From contig CM060733.1 in assembly GCA_030704615.1 (NCBI GenBank), forward strand, positions 53,816,001 through 53,880,000: DNA of 64,000 nucleotides, given 5' to 3'. This document shows positions 36,230 to 48,579 of this stretch, in pieces. Made by a program: the position numbers and the translations under genes. Numbering within the stretch: the first letter of the stretch is position 1; each line of letters begins with the position of its first letter. Under the pieces are notes generated by a model. The model ran no database searches. It saw nothing but the letters and a program-made list of their open reading frames with translations, and was not told the DNA's origin. The stretch comes from Takakia lepidozioides. Lineage: Eukaryota > Streptophyta > Takakiopsida > Takakiales > Takakiaceae.

Positions 36230-37748
36230 TAACAACTAACCCAGGACAGTACCCCCTCCCTGGCCCTGTCTTTACATGGTCAAATAATAGAGACCTGGCG
36301 AACCTCCAAATGGCTAGGCTAGACAGATTTTACGCCTCCATGGACTGCATCCAATGGACCCAAAGACTGCCCCAACACCCCATCCACCCGGGCCTCAAGC
36401 TGTCAGCTAGCATAAATTGGTCATCTAAGGGGGAAAAAATGTCTAAATATTTCTTTGCAAAAACAAGGCTCAGAAAGGCAGCGCAAGCTATATCTGAACT
36501 CACTGATCGTTCCTCTAGTGCATCTCTCTCAGACCCAAAAAAGATGGCGAGCTTTGCTGCCACCCACTTTCAAGCCTTTTTCCATAGTGATGTACCCGCA
36601 ACATCCACCTCTCATAATGCTTGCCTCGCCCACACTCCTATGTTGATAACCCCTTCTGTGGCTGATACCTTGGAAGGGCTGCTCTCGGAAGATGAACTTA
36701 CAGAGGCCCTGTCCAAGCTGAAGGATGGGAAATGTCCAGGCATGGATGGTATCCCTACGGAATTTTATAGAAATCTGTGGCCTGATATCGCGCAAGACTT
36801 TCTAGCTATGTCCAATCACGTTTTCTTCTCAAACCACATGCCTGCAGCCATGTCTCAAGGGGTCATTTCCCTACTTCTCAAAAAGGGGGACATGACTAGT
36901 TTGGCCAACTACAGGCCCATTACTCTCCTGAACGTTGCATACAATATCATAGCTAAAGGGCTGGCTCTCTGCCTTCAACCTCTTCTTCCTTCAATTATCA
37001 GACCCAGCCATCAAGCTTTATTAAAGGGAGATACATTATGGATAATCTACTTCTAGCGCAGGAGATTCCCCATTACGCCCTAAGAACCCAGCAAGCTATC
37101 GCCCTCATTCTACTGGACTTTGAAAAGACGTTTGACAGGGTTGAATGGCCTTTCATGCTGGGTACCCTGGAGAAAATTGGTCTGCCCCCCTCCTTCTGCC
37201 AGTGGATTCGAATTCTGCTTTATGGCTCAACCAGCAGAGTAATCATCAATGGCTCGGTGTCAAAACCATTCGACCTCCGGCGTTCAGTCCGTCAAGAATG
37301 CCTGCTAGCTCCTTTCCTTTTCATCTTTGCGGCGGAATATATGCTGCAAGCAAACCAACAGATCAGTGGTCTTCAAATCAACAACTACATAACACACCAG
37401 CCAACCCAGATTAGGGAATCCATGTACGTAGATGACACTTTCCTCATGCTTCAAGCAAGCCCAGCCAATCTGGACAATACTACAGCCACTTTGTCTACCT
37501 TCTGTGGGGCCTCTGGAATTAAGGTGAATTGGGACAAGACCAACGCCATCCTCGTTGGAGATATCTCTAAATCCCAACTAGCTGGGCATAGTCCCTCTTG
37601 GGGTGACAACATTGGTCATTCTTGGCCAAAACCAGGGCAGACAACAACGCTGTTGGGATATACCTTTGGAGTGGACATCTTTGATGAACAACGATTTGCC
37701 CCTATCCTCTCCAAAATCAAGGGAAACCTCACTTTCTGGGGCTCCTAG
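36220..37748 (+). pseudogene. LINE ORF2 reverse transcriptase
   Basis: RT motifs across two frames: LKDGKCPGMDGIPTEFYRNL, LKKGDMTSLANYRPITLLN, LILLDFEKTFDRVEWPFM, and the catalytic box YVDD (ESMYVDDTFLMLQAS; usually YADD in plant L1). A frameshift near 37040 separates the fingers from the palm. Several stops make it non-functional. Confidence 0.9.
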
Positions 37749-38765
37749 TTCCTCTCGATAAGAGGTCGGGCTCTTGTCGCCAGTCAGATTGTCTCGGCTG
37801 GATTGTGGTTCTACGTAGCATCTTGGAGGCCATCAAAAAGACAAATCCGCGAGTACAAAGCTCTGCTGCGAAACTTTATACGGGGTGCTAGCAAAGCAGG
37901 CCACAAAGTTAGACCACAAGTCTCCTGGAGACAAATATGCCAGCCAAAGAAACTAGGGGGGCTAGGGGTTCTTGACCCTGAGACCCAGATCACAGCCCTC
38001 CTTGGTAAATGGCTGCCTAGATTCTTGGGCCCGGAGGGGGGCTGGTGGAAATTTCTGGTTGTGGAAAACATCATGTTGTCCAGCCCTCTCAAGACCTCCA
38101 AATGGCAACCCTCCATTCGCTAGATCACACAAGGATTCAAGCATAAGATGGTCGGTTCACCCCTATGGTCTATAATCTGGAAAGCTTGGCCTTCACTAAG
38201 ACCATTTCTTCGCAAGAAAGAGCCAGACTCATTTGAGGAAACTCTCCGCCGGCACCTGTTTCTAAACACCAACGTCCCCACACCAATACAAAGGTCTCTG
38301 GCAAAGAGATGGTCAGCTTGGGACACAAGGGATATAAGCCAGCCCAAGCATCTCTTGTCACCATCAGGCTTCGTGCAGCTCCACACCATCACCCCCGTGC
38401 TGGGGTCTATTAGAGCCACAACAGGTCTGCAAATGGTCATCAATTCCATACCTCAAAACTGGATCTCAACGTCACAGGCAGGGCCACTCACCCCCTCCAT
38501 TAACTTCTGGACATTGGGTATTATAAACGGCAACCCCACTATCCTGCTGGTGCTTCATGTCACAGACTCTCACTTCTCAGGCTTCGCTTTCCACATTAAC
38601 CCTGATACACTGACCTTAATCCTTGCCTCTCAATCCCAATCCCTCTTTCCCTGATTCGTTCACACCCCAGTTAGGATCTGCAACTGGTCCTCCAAGTTCA
38701 AGGAATTCGATCCATAGCCACCCCTCACCATCCCTATCTTATCTTGGGTTGCATCAACCACATTT

Positions 38766-39640
38766 GTGTGGATCTCGGGTAGACCTCTCTCTGACCTCCA
38801 GCTCGACCCCAAGGAATGGGGATGGGCCTTTGGTCGCTCCCCATCCTCGCTTCTCACCTACACCCCAAAAAAAGCATACAAGGCACTTAACAATCCGCCT
38901 GCCCTCTCCTCCAAGTGGGGAGGCAAATGGAGCCACTTCAGATTCTCCAACGAAAACTGGCTAGTAATTTGGTCGTCTATCTGGCTGAAAATAAGACCCG
39001 CCAAGATCTTAGCATTTCTCTGGCAAGTAGCGAACAGAGCCCTAAAAGTAGGCGAGTGGTTGCAATTTCACGAAGCCCTGTTATGCTCATGCTGCTCCTC
39101 GAGCATCATAGAAACCCACGAACAGTGCCTCTTAACTTGTACCGCACCAGCGAAGATATGGCCCATGGTCAAGGTCTTCTACAGGCACTGGAGTCTTTCC
39201 GCCATCGGCCCTTTAGACCTACTACTCAACTACAACAGGAATGCAAGGGCGCGATCCTTTCCATGTCTAGTTTTTGAAACTCTCCGAGCCTCCACCCTAT
39301 GGCACTTGTGGCATGCTAGACACAGAAAGACCTCCAGTAATGAAACGATAAGTACCTCGGCTTTGCTGGCAATGGTGTATAAAGATCTTATTACGGAATA
39401 AAAAAAAGTATGGGCAAAATGTGTTGCAGATTGTCACAAGGCCCCCAAGCAGGCGCCCACAATCCATGCCACCTTCAGATCGACGTGGGCCTGCCATGGC
39501 ATCATTTGTCAAAGCGACGAGCACGCTGGAGAGACCTCAGAGCTCCATTCCACGGCCTCGCCTGAATTTAAGAGAGACGTAAAATGGAAACACGTCAAGC
39601 ACCCCACCACCACTTCCAGGCTTAACTTTCGCTAAATACG
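38766..39640 (+). pseudogene. LINE ORF2 C-terminal zf-RVT region
   Basis: Contains RPAKILAFLWQVANRALKVG, HEALLCSCCSS and a CLLTC segment, the Cys-rich zinc-binding region found at the C-terminus of plant non-LTR ORF2 proteins. It parallels the copy at 8863-9714. The frame ends at about 39401, with the homologous tail continuing in another frame to about 39636. Confidence 0.8.
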
Positions 39641-40014
39641 CTTCAGTTCTAGATTAGCTCCTCGGTAATCTCAGATGCATGTTGCGCTGATTGGAAGTCT
39701 CTCAGGATAAGGCTAGGCTAATTTTTGAGTTCTCTCTCTTGGTGCAGGATAAGGTTCACTCCTCACTGACTACGGTGTGTAACCCTCATGGTGTATCAGG
39801 GGTTTTATTTTTTTCCCCACAATTTTTGGAATAAATGATCTATATTGAAAAAAAAAACAAATCCTGAAAAGTTAATTTATCCATACCCGGAGGGTAAACG
39901 ATTCGATAAAATTAATTTATGTATACCCTAAAGGTATATTGATATCAATATACCCACCCAACACTCGTGTAAACCAACAAGTACAAGTAAAGTGTCAATA
40001 TATATTTTCATATA

Positions 40015-40075
40015 TTCGAGCTTATATGTACTTACTTTATTTTATTTTTATTTTTTTGCTCCAGCAAGTTGGCCA
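40015..40075. repeat. Dispersed repeat shared with 25025-25080
   Basis: TATTCGAGCTTATATGTACT and the following T-rich stretch ending CCAGCAAGTTGGC match 25025-25080 (TATTCGAACTTATGTGTACT ... CCAGCAAGGTGGC). Both lie next to GC-rich sequence, which suggests fragments of one transposon family. Confidence 0.6.
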
Positions 40076-40324
40076 AGTTGAGCCTTGGGGGGGGGGACTT
40101 CCCTTGCAAGTTTTCTTTTTATTTCTTTTTTTTTGCAAGCCGACCTTGTGAATGGGCGGTGGGCTTATGAGCTCACCCCATGGGCCGTACTGGCGGGGCC
40201 CATAGGTGCATTCAAGACGCTAAGGTTAAAAAATGAGAGGCCTAAATATTACGATTCTTTATCATTGTATTATTTAAGGTGACCTGAAATTTTTCTAAGT
40301 CCTTGTTTACTTACCGCGGCGAAC

Positions 40325-40540
40325 CTGCTAGCGGACTGGGCAGACCCTCCAACAGACTGATTCCAACCTTCTAGCGGACAGGCAGACCCTCTAGCAGATA
40401 GACGAGTGGACTGGGCAGACCCTCCTCTAGCAGACCGACAAACCCTCTAGCAGACGGACGAGCGGACTGGGCAGACCCTCCTTCAGCAGACCAACAGACC
40501 CTCTAGCAGACGGACGAGTGGACTCGCATACCCTTCAACA
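40325..40540. repeat. Minisatellite, ~56-bp higher-order unit
   Basis: GCAGACCCTC and CTAGCAGACGGACGAG recur; the clearest unit (GAGTGGACTGGGCAGACCCT plus 36 bases) repeats at about 40408, 40467 and 40523 (truncated), with decayed units to the left. No coding meaning is apparent. Confidence 0.75.
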
Positions 40541-40627
40541 AAATATATATTTGATAACACACATTACTACCACAGTACAACTTGACAGGATTTGAACACC
40601 AAACGTCATGTTTATTGTTCATTGTTC

Positions 40628-43600
40628 TTAACCCTTAAGTGCCAAAACTCATTTCACCCTTTGGTGGAAAAACTTGACCCTCGCCCACAAAACCTTTTTT
40701 ATCTGGAGATTCTCTGTGTCCCTGTAAAACTAACCATTGGAATTACTTCCCACCTACCCCACCTCCTACCACAAAGTCAAAATCCAACTGCCAGATCTGC
40801 AGATTATAAGGTTTACAGTGGGGACAAAATCTCCACTAAGAAATAGGTGCCAAAAAAGCAGTTTTTTGCTCATATGTGGGCAATTTTTCTTTTTTTTCGT
40901 TTGACAGTCTCAAGAATGTTGTTCCATACCTGATAACACACATCCTCAGAAATTTTCAGTTTTTTCTGAAATGTTCTCAAGTGGGCTCCTTTATAGTGAC
41001 AACTTGGGGGGTCAAATTATGCCATTTTCTTTGGGCAGGCCAAAATCTCGCTTCCAAATATTCTGTAAAACATTTCAGCCATTCAATTCCTAACCCTCCG
41101 GTTGAAGTGTCAAGGGCATCCAAATGAGGTCCTAAAAACAAATTGAGACCAATCAGTAACTGCCATCACATCTTTAGGTTCCCTGCCCAAGACTTCAAAT
41201 GGCACACCTATGTGTCCTATGTGTCCTATGTGTCCTGCAGGCCTAGGACATTTGGAGCCATAGCCCACAAGGGTAGAAGGTTTTGGAGCTCCTCTAGCTA
41301 ACCGGCCCTGCTTTCTTGGGGGCCCACTCCACCCTCAACCCTATGAAACCCCCGCCCTAGGTTCGGCCCACCCCTAATAATGAGGGGTTTGGACTTTCCC
41401 ACCCCTCATAAGTATGGCATACCCGTCACCGGAAATGCATCCCCGGTTTTGCACATGAAGGTGATTTCACCGGAAATACATCCCGTATTTTTGACTTTAT
41501 CGGAATGTTTACAAACCACATAGCATATTCCAAACACTTTTGAAATTCAATCTGCAGGAGCCCCTGAATTTGTCTAAGTCCCATGTGTACTTGTGTCAAA
41601 AAGTTAGCCCCCTGCAATGCACGCACACCACCCTACCACCCTGTCATCCCCTACAATACATATTATCCATAAACAAAAATATAGCAATAGAGTGTCACCA
41701 TTGTCAAGAGTTCCAAGGTGTAGTCACTATCAAAATCGAGACATCAAATGCAACCTAGCGATGTCTACGGTGAACTCGAAGAAAACACTTGCCATGGCAC
41801 ATAAAGCGACTGTCACAATAGCCACAAAATGTGCGACACCTCTGGCTGCAAACAATGCATCTGCATCGTAAATGAGAACGCTCAAGCATATGAAGAGCCG
41901 GCGCATGTGAAGGTACCACCACAGATGTAGATGTGTAGCAATGTTGCCATCCCCTTGTCAGAGCCTCTGCAATCAACAATTGGAAGTGGGCATGAGTGAA
42001 TGCCTTTCTGCCCAAAGAAGCCATGTGTCTGCGGTACAGTAGCCACATATTCACCATGGATGTATCAAGGACGAAAAATCAGAGGCGGTGCCACCACTTG
42101 TGGGTGCGTGTTTGACAAGAGTATGATCCCCTCAATTGGTCCTGTACAGCAACCCCACGCATGTTGGCTTGATATTCCACATGAATGGGAGATGATTGCA
42201 CCTCCACCCGTGCACCAACAGTCCCATCCCACCGACAAACGGTTGCTGGTTCAGCAGCACTAGGGACAGAATTAGCACTAGTAGATAGCACAAAAAACCC
42301 ATTTATGGTCCCACCATAACAAGGCACAAATCTTGCGAGACCTATGCATCTTGTACCACACATCTCCACGATTCCCTCAAGTGTGCCCAAGCAAAGACAC
42401 AGGGACGCCAATACGATCAGTCCTGCAGGTGCCAATGGCATATGTTCCCAACTTCAACAACTCCCATAAAAGCATAGGAGATGTAAAGAAGTTATCAAAC
42501 ACCACTGTGTGACCCACATGGAAGAGCCCTTCCATCGTCTTCTTCACCACATCAAACCGCTGCCCGGCTACCCCTTTCCACTTACAATTCAGCCCAGCAC
42601 TGCCATCTTCAGCTCCCAAATACATTGAAATGTTGTACACAAACTTGGATTCAACATCAGCCACGCACCATACCTTGATACCCCATTTAGTAGGCTTTTT
42701 TTTCATGTACTGCCAGAAGGAATAGTACTTACCTGAGTAGGCAATCATCATCTCATCAACAGTAAGGTATTTTCTAGGGTTATACAAAGTACGACTGATG
42801 CGCCCCAAGTCCTCTACAAACCAGCGACACTTACCCAATCTATCATACTCAGGGCTGGACTTGTCTTGACACAATGTGGAATTGTCAACCAAATGAAGAC
42901 ATCGCATGATGGACTCAAAACCTATGTCTCTTCATCACCTTGCAGATGTGTGAGCAAGAAAAAAATTGGGAAGAAGGACACCAATACGATCCTATACTTG
43001 GCTGTTTTTCAGACCTATGTACAAGCATATGCCAATGAATACCTTCAACTCAGAAACAACCAATGGAATCCAGCCCTCCCCCCCCCCCCCCCCCCCTCGT
43101 TCTAACAGTAATTGGGTCAAGCACATAACCTGCATATCTGTTGGTCTGACAACATATACGGACCAGGTTGACTTGTGGAAAGAAAAGGTCAAACCAAGAG
43201 AGCAAGTGTCCCCTAAAAGAGCTAGGCAAAGTTGGGCCAGCAAAAGGACCAACAAATTTACCTAGGGTTCCAACCAAGTGGTCACTACTTGACTGCCAAT
43301 TGCTATCTTTGAAGAGATCCCTAAATTCCAAAGTATCCAAATCCAACCCGTCATCATAGATACCCAACTCATCCAACAGATCCTGAGGACTTTCCCCAGC
43401 CCAATTCCAATTGTCTTCATCATCCGTGTCCCCCTCATAAGCTGTAGGCTCATCACCATAGTCCTCGTCATCAGAAAATTCAGGGATGTCAATGACATCC
43501 ATCAAGTGTTGTGAGCACATATCCCCTCTACCATTGAGGACCAATTTTCCCCTTTTGTCACTTGTGCCATCCCCAAACAAAGTACTAGTGGGCAGCCTAA

Positions 43601-44102
43601 GCAAATCACATTGCGCAATGTGAAGTGCCCTCAAACCAAGTAATGGACCAAAGTCAGCCTCCACCATTTTATCTTGTGAAGGCACCTCAATCCAGGTCTG
43701 AACAATCTCACCATAACACCAATCTGATGTGGGATCCACCTATTCGTGAGACTCACCACAAACCACATGTTGCTTGACTCTAACAGGTACAGCAGGCCTG
43801 ATCGGACGTATTTCAGATCTACCAATAGATGTGCTAGTCAGATCTACTCTCTTTCGCAAATGAGAGTACACCCCAAGGTCAAACAAATTGCAAGAATCCT
43901 CCACATCAACACATTTTCCTTTTTCTGGACTAGAATTGGAATGAACACCTCTCCCTCTTAACTGCAAACTGGTCCTAAGAGGGGATGACAAGGCACTAGT
44001 ACCTTCAAAGTCAAGAGGCTGATTGTCAATCAAACCAGCAGGCTCAGAAGGTATAAGACCAGTTGGGGGCTGTTTCAAGGTCAAGTTCTGGCCATGGGAC
44101 AT
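40628..44102 (-). mobile_element. piggyBac-type DNA transposon, decayed
   Basis: One end is visible as TTAA (40628-40631) followed by CCCTTAAGTGCC, the form of piggyBac termini inserted at TTAA. The minus strand carries a transposase relic from 44102 down to about 41755. The matching right terminus (GGG-TTAA) was not found, so that end is lost or lies outside recognisable sequence. A triple CTATGTGTC repeat lies near 41212-41238 in the non-coding part. Confidence 0.75.
41755..44102 (-). pseudogene. piggyBac-like transposase relic (DDE_Tnp_1_7)
   Basis: The N-terminal frame (44102-43740) continues past an in-frame TAG into 43739-43050, an acidic region (SDDEDYGDEPTAYEGDTDDED). A homopolymer run at about 43079-43097 shifts the frame before SELKVFIGICLYIGLKNSQV. 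The next frames hold three candidate catalytic Asp residues in the expected contexts: LTVDEMMIAYSGK, VVFDNFFTSPMLLWEL, and GVAVQDQLRGSYSCQTRTHK. A Cys-rich C-terminal domain (RCRCIVCSQRCRTFCGYC, then C-H-C) matches the piggyBac zinc-binding domain. At least one stop and several frameshifts make it inactive. By family it would excise and insert precisely at TTAA. PiggyBac elements are common in animals and rarely reported in plants. Confidence 0.85.
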
Positions 44103-45000
44103 TAATTACTAGCGGGGATTGGGGGGGTCCGGATAGGGGCGCTCCCACCCTCCGCGACCCCTCTGCCACACGCGGGGCCCGCCGCAGCCACATGTGCGGG
44201 CATTCATGACCCTATTATTGTTAAATGAGAAGCGATATTAATATGTACATACAAAACCCGAAGAAAAACACTTACGTTCACTCGTAAGATAGTCACTAAG
44301 TTATATTGCAAGCGGTATATCTTCCATAAGTTGCCATGATTGAGCCATATACATGTGACATATGGGAGAGGGTACCGCAGCATAGGCCATAAAGTCCTCC
44401 ATAGAGTCCATGGCAAGGCCTGGCGGTAGCTTGTGTGCCAGCGTGGCAAGGAGAGGCGGGCAGGAGGGTAGTCCACAGGAGGGCTTGTGCACCAGCATGG
44501 CGTACAGTGGCTGCTATCCCGGCAGTGCGATCTGGGACATAATGCCAAGGACCGCCCGGTCGGTCTGCAGGTCACCCTTTCTCTCTCGCTGCTTGCCTCC
44601 GGGGGGCTATCCGATCCGTAGACTTAATGGAGGCGGCCCAACGTCATCCGTTCATACACCCTCATCTAGTCCGGGCTTCTCCCAGAGAGTTTTCATGCAT
44701 CCAAGCTACCCACCCATCGCAGCATGGCCGCGCCCGCGGGCGGGTCCGAGGTATCTCAGGAGCACCGGCAACAAGCTAATGAGAAAGCGGCGGCTTCCTG
44801 TTTGTTTTCGGCCGGTCACTCGAGCGCACTGCAGGAGATAAGCTCCCCGCTCCGTTCGCCCCACCCGCTATCACCCCTGCCTTCCCACCGGCTATCACCC
44901 GTTGCGGTCTGTCACCCATTTTGCTTTGTGTTTTTCGGTGGATTTTCAACTCTGGTTTGTTAGTCACGGATTTTTTATTTTTTTATTTTTTAAGGAAACC
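44103..45000. other. GC-rich stretch, no gene seen
   Basis: GC-rich like 24190-25020 and 31490-31740. Open frames (for example 44410-44841) are motif-free. A T-rich run near 44970-44990 precedes the SINE-like segment. Confidence 0.35.
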
Positions 45001-45151
45001 TGGGGGTGACTACTCACAATCCAGGCCCTTGAGGAGGGGGGGGGGATTAACCCCATTTCAGATAAGCCATTAGTCACACAGGAGGGAAACACACTGCCAG
45101 ACCACCCGGTCAAGAACAATCCACACACCGTGCAGGGCAGTAGGTTCGAAC
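45001..45151 (-). mobile_element. SINE-like body interrupted at its B box
   Basis: On the minus strand the sequence starts at a perfect palindromic B box (GGTTCGAACC) and continues with a body that loosely parallels the SINE-like element at 22490-22650 (including ...GCACGG... soon after the B box and a purine-rich AGG/GGG block). The upstream A-box half is missing because the hAT-like element starting at 45152 is inserted here. Confidence 0.4.
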
Positions 45152-46400
45152 CAGTGTTGTGCGGGTAAATCATTTACCCGGATTTACCCGGCGGGTAAAT
45201 CAGGGTAAGGGTATGATTTACCCTGATTGGCCCATTTCATTTACCCTTATCCTTACCCTTCAGACGGGTAAATAATCTGAGATACCCTTACCCTTACCCG
45301 TGTGATGGGTAAATAGTTTCCATATACCCTTTACCCGCGGGTAAATATATATTTTTGGAGGATAAATAGCAAAAGGGTAAATGAAAAACTACAGCCTTTC
45401 TTGGCAATTGGAGGGCCCATCTGGTGTGATCAGCATTTGGATTCGGGAAAAATGGAACAGGTAGTTATAAAGAATGCCCATGATTCAGCTGACTGCTCCC
45501 TTCACTTCGTGGCCAATGAACCTGTCTTGCTCACTGCTGCCACTGACGATTCCGTAAAGGTTGTTTTCGAGTTCTTGCCTTCCTATCTCAATTCAATGGC
45601 AGTTATTCAAGGCTTCTAGTTTGAAGTACCTATGCCCACCCTCCATCTCCTTTTCTCTGGTCAGAATTAACTTTCATGTTTTCTCTTCATTTGTTTGCTA
45701 CTTGGTCATAAAATTATATATAAGATAGGTCAGAGGTACATGAAGAGTTAATCTGATAGGAAAGTTGCTTCAAGAAGAAGGTCGATCTCGAGAGTGATCA
45801 GCAGAAACTGGTGGAGCAGACTAGGCTTGATGGCTTGCTTCATATATTGATGGTAGTACAGATTACAACTAGCTGCACTAACATATACTCATACCAGCTC
45901 CGTTTCGGCTTTTCTGCCGCCCCTCTCCATCCTACGCAGACTGAGCACAGGGTTTCTTGGGAGATGGGGATCTATTTTTCTTCGCTTTCCCTCTCGCATG
46001 TGGGATTTGTGGCAAGCATATGGTGTTAAACATGCAAGATGTAGCACAAGCTGGTCATTTTCCCTGATTTCTATCCCTAGTCAACATATGATACGATGAG
46101 CCTACTAAACCAATAAATAGACAATTGATTACCTTAATTAGTTAGTTATATTTTTTGAGTTGAGCATAACAAACTAAAAAAATTATATATCCTTCTATAT
46201 ATCCTTTATTTACCCAGCGGGTATAAAAAGGGTAAATCATATATCCTTACCCGGTATTTATCCTTACTTGGTCGAAAATATTGGCCTTTACCCTTTACCC
46301 GTAGGATAAATAAATGGACATATAAATAATTTTACCTTTACCCGGAGGATAAATAAACCTCTGATTTTTATTTACCCTATCCGGAGGATAAACAAGCGGC
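45152..46400. mobile_element. hAT-like element carrying a host gene fragment
   Basis: The left terminus CAGTGTTGTGCGGGTAAATC starts at 45152, directly after GTTCGAAC (45144-45151), which fits the 8-bp target pattern of the other elements. Both ends of the tract are dense in GGGTAAAT/ATTTACCC strings (45165-45380 and 46200-46400), as in the subterminal regions of the element at 48702-49525. The middle holds a UTP21/WDR36-like fragment. The right terminus is not recognisable. Confidence 0.55.
45413..45559 (+). pseudogene. Captured fragment of a UTP21/WDR36-type WD40 protein gene
   Basis: Two adjacent frames give GPSGVISIWIREKW and then QVVIKNAHDSADCSLHFVAN followed by EPVLLTAATDDSVK. This is the WD-repeat pattern of UTP21/WDR36, the small-subunit processome protein (GVISIWxxEK ... 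AHD ... SLHFxxNEPVLxSxxxDNSxK). A frameshift separates the two parts. About 340 bp further, LRFGFSAAPLH (near 45898-45930) resembles the next part of the same protein (LRFRxGHSAPPLH), which suggests a second exon. It is a fragment inside a transposon, not a working gene. Confidence 0.7.
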
Positions 46401-46457
46401 TAGACGCGTAATGGCTCCATCCTCCAATGTGGAGTGTGTAACGAAGTATTTTACATG

Positions 46458-47420
46458 CTATATTGTAGAATGATGATATTTAACAACATGGTTTGGTAGT
46501 TTGAAAGCTATATATATAGGTTTGTGATCTGTCCAATATGCCTCTGTAACTCCTGATATACATTGTTGGTTAGGCGTATTTGTCCAAATATGGTCCAACT
46601 GTTAATCATATATTGTAGTAGTTTTCATGAATTGAAGTGTCATATTGAACATCCTCATGAATTGTAGCAATTGTTTTGACATTGTTGAATCATTTTGTAA
46701 TATATTTATATTGAAATCCCCTATAATAATGGTGGGACAGAAAAGTGGTATTTTATAAAGAATTGTTTGTAGTTGAGACAAAAATATAGATATCGAAAGT
46801 GATGGAGGTTTGTAAATAGTAACTACATGAATAGCTCTTCTTGTATTTTTATTGAAAGTGGCCATTATATATTCAGCACCAGAGAATGAAAACACTTCAT
46901 GAGATACTAAGGACATTGTTGTGTCATATAACATCATGGTGCCATGACTACCATGTACAACGATATATGAATATTTTGTGGAATCCATAAACAGATTTAT
47001 ATTGGAATTAGGTTTGAAGTGCGTTTCACTAAAACATAAAATATGAGCCGTTTGTAAGTTGTGGTCTGCAAAAACATCTTCTTTATGTGATAACAATGAT
47101 CTTGTATTCAAGTGTTGTATAATTACATGTGATTGTTTGTATATGTGCAAAGTTGGAACGAGTAACTGCCATCGTGCGCTTGTATGTAGACGGTGCATCT
47201 CCTCTGCAACCCCATTGTCAACAAGAAGATTTTTCAATTGCAAATTCGCTAAGAGGTATAAGTTTTCTTTGTTACGTATGCGTGACAAAGTTGTATAACT
47301 TAAACCATGTTTATATACCCTTGTAGGATCGAATGCTAGATAGTCCAAAGTTAAGCTTTGAGAACGATGGATTGTTCGAGCGGCTGCTAATTGAAACTCG
47401 CTGACAAAAGCTTGGCAAAC
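46458..47420 (-). pseudogene. 3' end of a Helentron-like Rep-helicase with fused endonuclease
   Basis: Reading down the minus strand, FQLAAARTIHRSQSLTLDYL and GLSYTTLSRIRNKENLYLL are motifs V and VI of Pif1-type helicases as found in Helitron proteins. The same frame continues into an exonuclease-endonuclease-phosphatase domain: QHLNTRSL, ILCFSETHF, VVTIYKPPS, TIIIGDFNINIL and, after one in-frame TAA at 46602, QLDHIWTN and TDHKPIYIAFKLPNH, ending at 46458. A helicase with a C-terminal AP-like endonuclease is the hallmark of the Helentron branch of rolling-circle transposons. The Rep nuclease and most of the helicase are missing, so this is a 5'-truncated relic. The 3' terminus (hairpin/CTRR-type) was not identified. 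Confidence 0.82.
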
Positions 47421-48382
47421 CCAAATTCAATATGCATTCCACGCTGCACCCTTCTTCCTACCAGATATCAAAAAACTCGACAAAAAATCATTCATCTTAC
47501 CAAACGCGTATGCGGTTTACCAGTCAACACCCCCAATGCCTTAACGCAACTCCCAACCGATAGCTATGGAATTGGCTCAAGCCCATTAATTATTTCATAC
47601 GCCCGCACATGAGGTACACAGTTGAAAGAAACGCTAAATGACCCTGGGTGCCTTGGTATCATCTATCAGGGGCTCCTCAGATTCTTTGCCCAAAAGTACA
47701 ACGGTCTTCACTCATTGTCATCCTTACACCCTCCCTCTCAAAACTTCATGGCGGCGAAGCCTTGCTGAAACTTAGAGCTACCATTTTAAAGAGCTTGAGA
47801 GGGAGGAAGAGATATGAGAAGGAGCGTTGGATTTTGCATTCTCGGCGCTCTGCATTAGTGTCTTCCATCAGCATCGGCATCAGCATCAGCAGTTTGTTTG
47901 ATTGTTTGTTAGATTCAGCAGTTTGGTTGATTGTTTGTTAGGTTCAGCTGTGTGGTGCGAATTCTCTAGCATTCAACAGGGCGATCTAGAGAGCTGGTGC
48001 TGTTGCTTTGGTAGTGCTTTGCTGGTACTTTGCTATGATTTGATTGGTGCGAATGCTCAAGAACCATGGCAGGACCAAACTCAAGGTATGCAATCTGCCT
48101 CAGATTGTCCCTTCGTATCTCCCCACAACTGATTGCATTATGATTATTTGTCAGGGGAGGTCTCCCGTGCTACTCAGGGGACCTCTCCCGTGCTAAATCC
48201 CACTGTTACCCTCATGGGAGGACTGTTTTGGTTATACTCGTGGTAGGTTAATGTCACGGGAGACCTCCCGTGATATTTAATACGTAGTGTCGAAGAGCGT
48301 CAAAGAGTGTATATTGGACAGGGAAAGAGGTCATTCGGCAAAGAGTAAGTCACTACCGTTTCACTGACCTATTATTTTTAGT
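47421..48382. other. 5' flank of gene 1; no separate gene seen
   Basis: Includes a TTTGATTGTTTGTTAG-type double repeat near 47898-47945 and three of the gene-1 palindromes (48153-48272). It may hold the promoter and 5' exons of the ParB/methyltransferase-like gene 1, but I cannot define exons here. Confidence 0.35.
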
Positions 48383-48579
48383 TTGAAAAGGAGTATGGAA
48401 TCAGGCACTGCACACGCTAAGGGTCGGTCAAGGTGTCAGCCAAGGCGTTGGCCAAGGTGTCATTACCTAGAAGATGAAGAGTTGATGTCCGATATCCATA
48501 AAATATTGGAGGGGGACGGCAAGAACACCGATAGCAAAGTAAATGATGCCCCCCCAGAGTACATACCAGCATATTCACT

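Larger units (their letters stand above)
32800..39857 (+). mobile_element. L1-type LINE retrotransposon, nearly full length but broken
   Basis: Ordered parts on the plus strand: an ORF1-like gag region (about 32910-33950) with a CCHC knuckle, ORF2 with an AP-type endonuclease (35576-36229), reverse transcriptase (36220-37748) and a C-terminal zf-RVT region (38766-39640). It ends with AATAAA (39830-39835) and an A run (about 39847-39857). Frames are interrupted many times by stops and shifts, so it is dead. The 5' end is approximate; no target-site duplication was found. No RNase H domain was recognised. A 3' copy of the same family lies at 8863-9714. Confidence 0.88.
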
